11,957 bases of DNA from Gammaproteobacteria bacterium (GTDB lineage: Bacteria > Pseudomonadota > Gammaproteobacteria > J113), in NCBI GenBank assembly GCA_003694425.1, contig RFJX01000167.1, positions 1 to 11,957 of the forward strand, in the 5' to 3' direction. Positions 6,317-11,957 of this stretch are shown here, in pieces. The translations under genes were made by a program, and so were the position numbers. The notes beneath the pieces are model-generated. The model was not told the DNA's origin and did no database searches. It worked only from the letters and a program-made list of their open reading frames with translations. Positions within the stretch are counted from its first letter, which is position 1. Every line of letters begins with the position of its first letter.

Positions 6317-7018
6317 ATGAACGCGAACCACGAGAAACTGATGGAGGCCCTGCGCGAGGCGCTGGGAGAGAAGGTGCGCGAACTGCGGCCCGGTCCGGAG
6401 ATGCCGGTGCTGGTGGTGGAGTCAGCCGATCTGCCCGAGGTCGCACTCCGGCTGCGCGACCATCCGCAACTGCGCTTCGGGCAGCTCACCGACCTGTGCG
6501 GCATCGACTACGCGACCTATGGCGAGGCCGACTGGGAGACCAGCGAACAGGCCACCATGGCCGGGTTCTCCCGCGGGGTGGAACCGCTCTCCCGCGAGGC
6601 GGGGACGGAGCGGCGTCCGCAGGAGCGCTTCTGGGTGGTCTATCATCTGCTCTCCCACGAGCACAACCGGCGCCTGCGGATGAAGGTGCCCCTGACGGGG
6701 GAGCCGCCGGTGGTGCCCTCGGTGGTCGAGGTCTGGAACAGCGCCAACTGGTACGAGCGCGAGGCCTTCGACCTGTTCGGGATCCTCTTCGACGGACACC
6801 CCGACCTGCGCCGCATCCTCACCGACTACGGCTTCATCGGTCATCCCTTCCGCAAGGACTTCCCCATCTCCGGGGAGGTGGAGGTGCGCTACGACCCGGA
6901 GAAGGGCAGGGTGGTCTACCAGCCGGTGAGCATCGAGCCGCGGATCCTGGTGCCGCGGGTGATCCGCCGCGACAACCCGCTGGTGCGGGATGCAGAGGGG
7001 GAGACGCGCGATGCGTGA
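6317..7018 (+). CDS. nuoC: NADH-quinone oxidoreductase subunit C
   Basis: The 233-residue peripheral-arm subunit is separate from NuoD, unlike the fused NuoCD of E. coli. The C-terminal signature [20 protein letters not shown] then GHPFRKDFP is complete. Between the [11 protein letters not shown] strand and the FWVVYHLLS strand there is an insertion of about 35 residues containing [14 protein letters not shown]; from memory, similar insertions occur in Xanthomonas-like and related gammaproteobacteria, so I take it as a lineage mark rather than an oddity. The stop overlaps the nuoD start by eight bases. The ATG at 6317 is the first in frame after nuoB; no strong ribosome site precedes it, so coupling to nuoB is likely. 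Confidence 0.95.
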   Translation: MNANHEKLMEALREALGEKVRELRPGPEMPVLVVESADLPEVALRLRDHPQLRFGQLTDLCGIDYATYGEADWETSEQATMAGFSRGVEPLSREAGTERRPQERFWVVYHLLSHEHNRRLRMKVPLTGEPPVVPSVVEVWNSANWYEREAFDLFGILFDGHPDLRRILTDYGFIGHPFRKDFPISGEVEVRYDPEKGRVVYQPVSIEPRILVPRVIRRDNPLVRDAEGETRDA

Positions 7019-8264
7019 GATCCGCAACATGACCCTCAACTTCGGGCCGCAGCATCCCGCCGCCCACGGGGTTCTGCGCCTGATCCTGGAGATGGACGGC
7101 GAGACCATCGAGCGGGCCGACCCCCACATCGGCCTCCTGCACCGGGCGACCGAGAAGCTGGCCGAGACCAAGCCGTTCAACCAGAGCATCGGCTACATGG
7201 ACCGGCTCGACTACGTCTCGATGATGTGCAACGAGCATGCCTACGTCCTGGCCATCGAGAAGCTGCTCGGGATCACTCCGCCGATCCGGGCCCAGTACAT
7301 CCGCGTGATGTTCGACGAGATCACCCGCATCCTCAACCACCTGCTGTGGCTGGGCTCGCACGGGCTGGACATCGGCGCGATGACCATCTTCCTCTACTGC
7401 TTCCGCGAGCGGGAGGACCTGATGGACTGCTACGAGGCGGTCTCCGGCGCCCGCATGCACGCCACCTACTACCGGCCCGGCGGCGTCCATCGCGACCTGC
7501 CCGACGAGATGCCGAAATACCAGCCCTCGAAATGGAAGAGCGAGGAGGAGGTGGCGCGCCTGAACGCCAACCGCCAGGGCAGCCTGCTCGACTTCATCTG
7601 GGACTTCACCGAGCGCTTCCCCGGCTATGTCGACGAGTACGAGACCCTCCTCACCGACAACCGGATCTGGAAGCAGCGCACCGTCGGCATCGGCGTGGTG
7701 AGCCCGGAACGGGCCCTGCAGCTCGGCTTCACCGGCCCGATGCTGCGCGGTTCCGGGATCGAATGGGACCTGCGCAAGAAGCAGCCCTACGAGGTCTATG
7801 ACCGCCTCGACTTCGACATCCCGGTGGGCACCGCCGGCGACTGCTATTCCCGTTACCTGGTGCGGATCGAGGAGATGCGCCAGTCCAACCGCATCATCCG
7901 CCAGTGCGTGGAGTGGCTGCGGAACAATCCGGGCCCGGTGATGCTGGAGAACCACAAGGTCACCCCGCCGAGCCGTGAGGAGATGAAGGGCTCGATGGAG
8001 GCCCTGATCCATCACTTCAAGCTCTTCTCCGAGGGCTATTGCGTGCCGGAGGGCGAGGTCTATGCGGCGATCGAGCATCCCAAGGGGGAGTTCGGCATCT
8101 TTCTGGTCTCGGACGGCGCCAACAAGCCCTACCGGGTCAAGATCCGGGCCCCGGGCTTCGCCCATCTCTCGGCCATGGACGAGATGGTCCGCGGCCACAT
8201 GCTGGCCGATGTGGTGGCGGTGATCGGGACCCAGGACATCGTATTCGGGGAGATCGACCGATGA
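7011..8264 (+). CDS. nuoD: NADH-quinone oxidoreductase subunit D (49-kDa quinone-site subunit)
   Basis: A 417-residue subunit, standard length, which forms the quinone-binding pocket with NuoB. The N-terminal [16 protein letters not shown] with its conserved histidines, [27 protein letters not shown], and the C-terminal [11 protein letters not shown] and DIVFGEIDR are all family hallmarks. I chose ATG 7011 because GGGGGAG lies just upstream and the typical [16 protein letters not shown] start follows; an ATG seven codons earlier in the same frame lacks that support. It ends in an ATGA overlap with nuoE. Confidence 0.97.
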   Translation: MREIRNMTLNFGPQHPAAHGVLRLILEMDGETIERADPHIGLLHRATEKLAETKPFNQSIGYMDRLDYVSMMCNEHAYVLAIEKLLGITPPIRAQYIRVMFDEITRILNHLLWLGSHGLDIGAMTIFLYCFREREDLMDCYEAVSGARMHATYYRPGGVHRDLPDEMPKYQPSKWKSEEEVARLNANRQGSLLDFIWDFTERFPGYVDEYETLLTDNRIWKQRTVGIGVVSPERALQLGFTGPMLRGSGIEWDLRKKQPYEVYDRLDFDIPVGTAGDCYSRYLVRIEEMRQSNRIIRQCVEWLRNNPGPVMLENHKVTPPSREEMKGSMEALIHHFKLFSEGYCVPEGEVYAAIEHPKGEFGIFLVSDGANKPYRVKIRAPGFAHLSAMDEMVRGHMLADVVAVIGTQDIVFGEIDR

Positions 8265-8758
8265 GCGACCGGCCCGCAGACCGCCTTTCCGCCCACGCCC
8301 GCGAGGTGATCGACGCCTGGTGCGGGCGATTCCCGCCCGAGCACAAGCGCTCTGCGGTGCTCGCCGCCCTGCGCGAGGTGCAGCACGAAAACGGCGGCCA
8401 TCTCACCACCGAACTGATGGATGCCGTGGCCGACTACCTGGAGCTGCCGCCGATCGCGGTCTACGAGGTGGCCACCTTCTACTCCATGCTGGAGACCGAA
8501 CCGGTCGGACGCCACAGCGTCTCGGTCTGCAACAACATCTCCTGCATGCTGCGCGGCGCCGACGAGCTGATCGGGCACATCGAGAAGAAGCTCGGCATCA
8601 AGGTGGGCGAGAGCACGCCCGACGGCCGCATCCATCTCAAGCAGGAAGAGGAGTGCCTGGCCGCCTGTTGCGGGGCGCCGATGATGATGGTGGACCATGT
8701 CTACTACGAGAACCTGACCCCGGAGAAGGTGGACGAGATCCTCGACAGCCTGGATTGA
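8261..8758 (+). CDS. nuoE: NADH-quinone oxidoreductase subunit E ([2Fe-2S] N1a)
   Basis: The 165-residue thioredoxin-like subunit binds [2Fe-2S] cluster N1a in the NADH-oxidising module. Ligands C90 and C95 (CNNISC) and C132 and C136 (ECLAAC) have family spacing. The preceding helical region with [11 protein letters not shown] is typical. ATGA overlap with nuoD. Its TGA stop (8756-8758) is followed two bases later by a CACGGAG repeat; nuoF, normally adjacent, is displaced by 463 bases. Confidence 0.97.
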   Translation: MSDRPADRLSAHAREVIDAWCGRFPPEHKRSAVLAALREVQHENGGHLTTELMDAVADYLELPPIAVYEVATFYSMLETEPVGRHSVSVCNNISCMLRGADELIGHIEKKLGIKVGESTPDGRIHLKQEEECLAACCGAPMMMVDHVYYENLTPEKVDEILDSLD

Positions 8759-8760
8759 AT

Positions 8761-8789
8761 TTCACCACGGAGGCACGGAGGTCACGGAG
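8761..8789 (+). repeat. CACGGAG-iteron repeat, copy E (forward arm)
   Basis: TTCACCACGGAG, then units CACGGAG and CACGGAG spaced by one and two bases (start-to-start periods of 8 and 9). It begins two bases after the nuoE stop. The final GGAG (8786-8789) lies ten bases before the GxxExxY ATG and may serve as its ribosome site. Confidence 0.93.
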
Positions 8790-8799
8790 ATTGGCAGGG

Positions 8800-9171
8800 A
8801 TGGAGCTGGAAGGGATTACCAGCGAGATTATCGGTGCCGCAATCACCGTGCATGGGGCCCTGGGGCCAGGACTGCTGGAGTCGGTTTACGAGGAATGCCT
8901 CGTGTATGAGCTGCACAGCAGAAGGATGGCCTGTCAACGGCAGGTCCGGGTCCCGGTCACGTATCGGGGCCGGAGACTGGAAACAGAACTGGTCATGGAC
9001 CTGCTTGTGGAAGAGGCTGTTGTGGTCGAGTTGAAGGCTGTTGAAAGATTGCTGGCGATCCATGAAGCGCAGTTGTTGAGCTATTTGAAACTGAGTGGAT
9101 ACAAGGTGGGCCTCTTGATCAATTTCAATGTGCCGGTGCTCAAGCAAGGCCTGAAACGGATGGTGAACTGA
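8800..9171 (+). CDS. GxxExxY family protein (PD-(D/E)XK nuclease-like)
   Basis: This 123-residue protein has the motif that names the family at G24-L-L-E27-S-V-Y30, after a helix [15 protein letters not shown]. Downstream it shows a PD-(D/E)XK-like set: D67 (ELVMDLL), E77-x-K79 (VVVELKA) and Q91-xxx-Y95 (AQLLSYLK), the last like motif IV of RecB/Cas4-type nucleases. Family knowledge: GxxExxY proteins (TIGR04256; fold related to PDDEXK_3) occur in many copies in environmental genomes and have no proven function known to me. All putative catalytic residues are intact, so it may be active. The start at 8800 begins the conserved region and has GGAG ten bases upstream inside repeat E. Its codon use (TTG, GTT, AGA) and GC are unlike the nuo genes. 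Transcription presumably comes from the nuo promoter. It is the only gene between the arms. Confidence 0.88.
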   Translation: MELEGITSEIIGAAITVHGALGPGLLESVYEECLVYELHSRRMACQRQVRVPVTYRGRRLETELVMDLLVEEAVVVELKAVERLLAIHEAQLLSYLKLSGYKVGLLINFNVPVLKQGLKRMVN

Positions 9172-9182
9172 ATCATGGAAAA

Positions 9183-9211
9183 CTCTGTGATCTCCGTGTC
9201 TCCGTGGTGAA
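9183..9211 (-). repeat. CACGGAG-iteron repeat, copy F (inverted arm)
   Basis: On the minus strand it reads TTCACCACGGAG followed by CACGGAG and CACAGAG units. It ends ten bases before the nuoF ATG. GTGAA (9207-9211) is mirrored by TTCAC (9215-9219), which extends the symmetry of the element edge. Confidence 0.93.
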
Positions 9212-9221
9212 TTTTTCACAA

Positions 9222-10523
9222 ATGAACGAGATAACGCTGAACGAGACCTGCTACGAGACGCTTCGCTTCGACGAGCCGTGGACCCTCGAGAACTATCTCA
9301 GGATCGGGGGCTACGAGGCGTGGAAGCGGATCCTCTCGGAGAAGACTCCGCCTGACGAGGTCATCGAGCAGGTCAAGCGCTCGGGACTGCGCGGCCGTGG
9401 CGGCGCCGGTTTCCCCACCGGGGTCAAGTGGAGCTTCATGCCACGTGGCACGGGGCAGAACTACATCGTCTGCAACTCCGACGAATCGGAGCCGGGGACC
9501 TGCAAGGACCGCGACATCCTCCGCTTCAATCCCCATGCCCTGGTCGAGGGGATGGCCATCGCCGGCTACGCCATCGGCGCCACCGTCGGTTACAACTACA
9601 TGCGTGGCGAATTCATGGACGAGCCCTACCGCCGCTTCGAACAGGCGGTCAAGGAGGCCTACGGGCTCGGCCTGCTCGGGAGGGATATCCAGGGCAGCGG
9701 TGTCGATTTCGATCTCTACCCGACGCTCGGTGCCGGCGCCTACATCTGCGGCGAGGAGACCGCGCTGCTGGAGTCGCTGGAGGGCAAGAAGGGACAGCCC
9801 CGCTTCAAGCCCCCGTTCCCGGCCAACTTCGGACTCTATGGCCGCCCCACCACCATCAACAACACCGAGTCGCTGGCCTCCGTGCCGACCATCCTGCGCA
9901 AGGGGGCCGACTGGTTCCTCAACAAGGGGGTGGCCAATGCCGGCGGGACCAAGATCTTCTCGGTCAGCGGCCACGTCAACCGGCCCGGAAACTTCGAGGT
10001 GCCGATGGGCACGCCCTTCTCCGCGCTGCTGGAGCTGGCCGGGGGGGTGCTCGGCGGGCGGCGCCTCAAGGCGGTGATCCCCGGGGGCTCGTCGGTGCCG
10101 GTGGTGCCCGGCGAGGTGATGCTGGAGACCAACATGGACTATGACAGCGTCGCGAAGGCCGGTTCCATGCTGGGCTCCGGGGCGGTGATCGTGATCCACG
10201 AGGAGACCTGCATGGTCCGGGTCCTGCAGCGTCTCTCCCGCTTCTACTACTCGGAATCCTGCGGCCAGTGCACCCCCTGCCGGGAAGGGACCGGCTGGCT
10301 CTACCGCGTGGTGAGCCGGATCGAGAACGGCGAGGGCCGTCTGCAGGACCTGGAGATGCTGGACGACGTGGCCGGCAACATCATGGGTCGCACCATCTGC
10401 GCCCTGGGAGATGCCGCGGCGATGCCGGTCCAGAGCTTCCTGAAGCACTTCCGTGACGAGTTCCTCCACCACATCGAACACAAGAGCTGCCTGGCCGGCC
10501 CCCGCGCCAGCCAGGCCGCGTGA
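9222..10523 (+). CDS. nuoF: NADH-quinone oxidoreductase subunit F (NADH- and FMN-binding)
   Basis: A 433-residue subunit that oxidises NADH and holds FMN and the [4Fe-4S] cluster N3. Visible: the glycine-rich FMN-binding [10 protein letters not shown] (58-67), the [15 protein letters not shown] segment, [15 protein letters not shown], and the N3 ligands C347, C350, C353 (SCGQCTPC) and C393 (ICALGDAA). ATG 9222 gives the natural N-terminus [11 protein letters not shown] codons at 9204 and 9207 in the same frame would add repeat-encoded residues and have no ribosome site. The region just before the ATG is repeat F; the only ribosome-site-like string is GGTGA (9206-9210), eleven bases away, so initiation may be weaker than in the other nuo genes. 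Confidence 0.95.
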   Translation: MNEITLNETCYETLRFDEPWTLENYLRIGGYEAWKRILSEKTPPDEVIEQVKRSGLRGRGGAGFPTGVKWSFMPRGTGQNYIVCNSDESEPGTCKDRDILRFNPHALVEGMAIAGYAIGATVGYNYMRGEFMDEPYRRFEQAVKEAYGLGLLGRDIQGSGVDFDLYPTLGAGAYICGEETALLESLEGKKGQPRFKPPFPANFGLYGRPTTINNTESLASVPTILRKGADWFLNKGVANAGGTKIFSVSGHVNRPGNFEVPMGTPFSALLELAGGVLGGRRLKAVIPGGSSVPVVPGEVMLETNMDYDSVAKAGSMLGSGAVIVIHEETCMVRVLQRLSRFYYSESCGQCTPCREGTGWLYRVVSRIENGEGRLQDLEMLDDVAGNIMGRTICALGDAAAMPVQSFLKHFRDEFLHHIEHKSCLAGPRASQAA

Positions 10524-10524
10524 A

Positions 10525-10553
10525 TTCACCACGGAGACACGGAGAACACGGAG
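10525..10553 (+). repeat. CACGGAG-iteron repeat, copy G (forward arm)
   Basis: TTCACCACGGAG followed by two exact CACGGAG units. It starts one base after the nuoF stop codon (10521-10523). Confidence 0.93.
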
Positions 10554-10635
10554 AGATGATGAATTGTGGTGAGACTGGCGGAAGGCATTGGCATGCCGGA
10601 AGCAATACAGGAGCAAAGGGAACTGTTTCATATTA

Positions 10636-10664
10636 CTCCGTGACCTCTGTGTCTCCGTGGTGAA
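10636..10664 (-). repeat. CACGGAG-iteron repeat, copy H (inverted arm)
   Basis: On the minus strand it reads TTCACCACGGAG, then CACAGAG and CACGGAG. It ends 18 bases before the nuoG ATG, leaving the AGGA ribosome site (10674-10677) intact. Confidence 0.93.
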
Positions 10665-10682
10665 AAAGACATCAGGAATCCA

Positions 10683-11957
10683 ATGAGCGACAAGGTCACA
10701 ATCGAGGTCGATGGCAAGGTCCTTCAGGCGCGCCGGGGGGCGATGCTCATCGAGGCCACCGACGCCGCCGGGATCTTCATTCCCCGCTTCTGCTACCACC
10801 CGAAACTGACGGTGGCGGCCAACTGCCGCATGTGCCTGGTGGAAGTGGAGAAGATGCCCAAGCCGATGCCCGCCTGCGCGACGCCGGTGATGGACGGGAT
10901 GAAGGTCCACACCCGCTCGGCCCTGGCCAGGGAGGCGCAGAAGGCGACCATGGAATTCCTCCTGATCAACCATCCGCTGGACTGCCCGGTGTGCGATCAG
11001 GGTGGCGAATGCGAGCTTCAGGACCTGGCGATGGGCTACGGGTCGGATGTCTCGCGCTACAGCGAGGCCAAGCGGGCGGTGGCCGATCCCGACATCGGGC
11101 CGCTGGTGCAGACCTGCCTGACCCGGTGCATACACTGCACCCGCTGCGTCCGCTTCGGCGAGGAGATCGCCGGCCTGCGCGAACTCGGCGCCACCGGCCG
11201 CGGCGAGCACATGACCATCGGTACCTATGTCCGCCACACCCTGGTCTCGGAACTCTCCGGCAACATCATCGATCTCTGCCCGGTGGGGGCGCTGACCTCC
11301 AGACCCTTCCGCTTCCGGGCCCGTCCGTGGGAACTGCGGCAGGCGAAGTCGATCGCTCCGCACGATTCGGTCGGTTCCAGTCTCTATCTCCATCTGAAGG
11401 GGCAGAAGGTCCTGCGGGTGGTGCCGCGTGAGAACGAGGCGGTCAACGAGGTCTGGATCTCGGACCGGGATCGCTACGGCTATGCCGGCCTGCGCAGTGA
11501 GGACCGCCTCACCCGGCCGCTCATCCGGCAGGAGGGCGAGTGGAAGGAGGTGGACTGGGGCACCGCCCTGGAATTCGCCGGCGAGGGGCTGCGCCGGGTG
11601 ATCCAGACCCGGGGTCCCGGGCGGCTCGGTGCCCTGGCGGCGCCCAACGCCACCACGGAGGAGCTCTACCTGCTGCAGAAGCTGGTCCGGGCCCTGGGCA
11701 GCGAGAACATCGACCACCGCCTGCGCCAGCGGGATTTCAGCGATGACCGGGCGGCCCCGCTCTATCCCTGGCTGGGGATGCCGATCACCGGGCTCGAACA
11801 GCTCGACTGCGTGCTGCTGCTGGGCGCCTGGCCCCGCCACCAGCAGCCGCTGCTCAACCACCGGATCCGCAAGGCGGCCCTGGCCGGCGCCGCGGTGCTG
11901 GAGCTCAACCCGGTGCGGCGGGAGTTCAATTTCCCGCTCGCCGGCAGCCGGATCGTC
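10683..11957 (+). CDS. nuoG: NADH-quinone oxidoreductase subunit G (N-terminal part, runs off the right edge)
   Basis: An open frame of 425 codons reaches the window edge. It holds the electron-transfer clusters of the NADH module: [2Fe-2S] N1b ligands C37, C48, C51 and C65; [4Fe-4S] N5 ligands H97, C101, C104 and C110 (HPLDCPVCDQGGEC); and [4Fe-4S] N4 ligands C149, C152, C155 (RCIHCTRC) and C199 (LCPVGAL). The molybdopterin-oxidoreductase-like domain follows. The extra cysteines of cluster N7 found in E. coli NuoG are missing from the corresponding stretch (about 215-262, ELRQAKSIAPHDSVG onwards), as in many other bacteria. C145, four residues before C149, is unusual; that position is normally Asp, Glu or another non-cysteine residue. 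ATG 10683 has AGGA at good spacing. Confidence 0.96.
   Translation, partial: MSDKVTIEVDGKVLQARRGAMLIEATDAAGIFIPRFCYHPKLTVAANCRMCLVEVEKMPKPMPACATPVMDGMKVHTRSALAREAQKATMEFLLINHPLDCPVCDQGGECELQDLAMGYGSDVSRYSEAKRAVADPDIGPLVQTCLTRCIHCTRCVRFGEEIAGLRELGATGRGEHMTIGTYVRHTLVSELSGNIIDLCPVGALTSRPFRFRARPWELRQAKSIAPHDSVGSSLYLHLKGQKVLRVVPRENEAVNEVWISDRDRYGYAGLRSEDRLTRPLIRQEGEWKEVDWGTALEFAGEGLRRVIQTRGPGRLGALAAPNATTEELYLLQKLVRALGSENIDHRLRQRDFSDDRAAPLYPWLGMPITGLEQLDCVLLLGAWPRHQQPLLNHRIRKAALAGAAVLELNPVRREFNFPLAGSRIV

Larger units (their letters stand above)
8759..9211. mobile_element. Putative inverted-repeat element carrying a GxxExxY gene, inserted between nuoE and nuoF
   Basis: Two 29-bp arms (8761-8789 forward, 9183-9211 inverted) match each other at 26 positions; all three differences are G against A. 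They enclose exactly one gene. The unit lies inside an operon whose other gene junctions overlap or nearly touch, so it is an insertion. Its interior has visibly lower GC than the nuo genes (31 of 60 bases at 9001-9060 against 38 of 60 at 9601-9660). No transposase and no clear target-site duplication are seen, so calling it mobile is inference from structure and from the similar units at 3453-3889 and 10525-10664. Confidence 0.6.
10525..10664. mobile_element. Putative short gene-less inverted-repeat element between nuoF and nuoG
   Basis: Arms G and H match at 26 of 29 positions and enclose 82 bases with no gene and no visible trace of the GxxExxY sequence. The interior holds a small hairpin (GGCAT, loop TGGC, ATGCC; 10584-10597). 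It resembles a non-autonomous relative of the 8759-9211 unit. Mobility is inferred, not shown. Confidence 0.5.

Noticed and set aside
6834..8198. A 454-codon minus-strand open frame opposite nuoC and nuoD.
   Set aside because: It is a mirror of highly conserved nuoD codons, rich in H, L, V, D and G, with no recognisable domain.
10554..10635. Decayed GxxExxY gene between arms G and H.
   Set aside because: No stretch resembles the GxxExxY gene at 8800-9171 in either strand; the interior is too short and looks unrelated.
9216..11861. An 881-codon open frame on the minus strand opposite nuoF and nuoG.
   Set aside because: It is antisense to two genes with complete cofactor motifs, has low-complexity composition typical of high-GC shadow frames, crosses both G/H repeats and resembles no family.

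Overview
The window is GC-rich chromosomal DNA from a gammaproteobacterium. The evidence is the order tpiA-secG-tRNA-Leu(GAG)-nuoA..., the separate nuoC and nuoD genes, and the long NuoC insertion carrying a GFSRGVE segment, which I recall from Xanthomonas-like and related gammaproteobacteria. A purple-sulfur or sulfur-oxidising relative (Chromatiales-type) is a guess; nothing here fixes the genus.

Layout. Positions 1-1569 (minus) hold the N-terminal part of a membrane sensor with two tandem periplasmic solute-binding domains, running off the left edge. Positions 1619-2098 (minus) hold a small CDP-archaeol-synthase-like (CarS/DUF46) membrane protein. Divergent from it, 2135-3489 (plus) holds an overlapping pair: an endonuclease/exonuclease/phosphatase-fold protein and a CDP-alcohol phosphatidyltransferase. 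These three look like a small lipid-headgroup locus. A gene-free stretch of 486 bases (3490-3975) follows, filled with inverted copies of a 29-bp CACGGAG-iteron repeat and two hairpins. Then come tpiA, secG, tRNA-Leu(GAG), a terminator and a good sigma70-type promoter, and the nuo operon for respiratory complex I: nuoA, B, C, D, E, F and the start of nuoG, which runs off the right edge.

The unusual part is a family of inverted repeats, each arm made of three CACGGAG-like units. Pairs of arms face each other at four places: 3453/3684, 3757 (degenerate)/3861, 8761/9183 and 10525/10636. The 8761-9211 unit has split nuoE from nuoF and carries one gene, a 123-residue GxxExxY-family protein with PD-(D/E)XK nuclease-like motifs. 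The 10525-10664 unit has split nuoF from nuoG and carries no gene. The left arms of these two units begin one to two bases after the TGA stop of the preceding nuo gene, and the first repeat supplies the last codons and stop of the phosphatidyltransferase. I read this as a probable mobile element family: one member carrying a possible nuclease and smaller members without one, inserted between operon genes without breaking them. That reading is inference; the repeats, their orientation and the cargo gene are seen directly.

The complex I genes look functional: all expected iron-sulfur, FMN and NADH-site motifs in NuoB, E, F and the visible part of NuoG are present.
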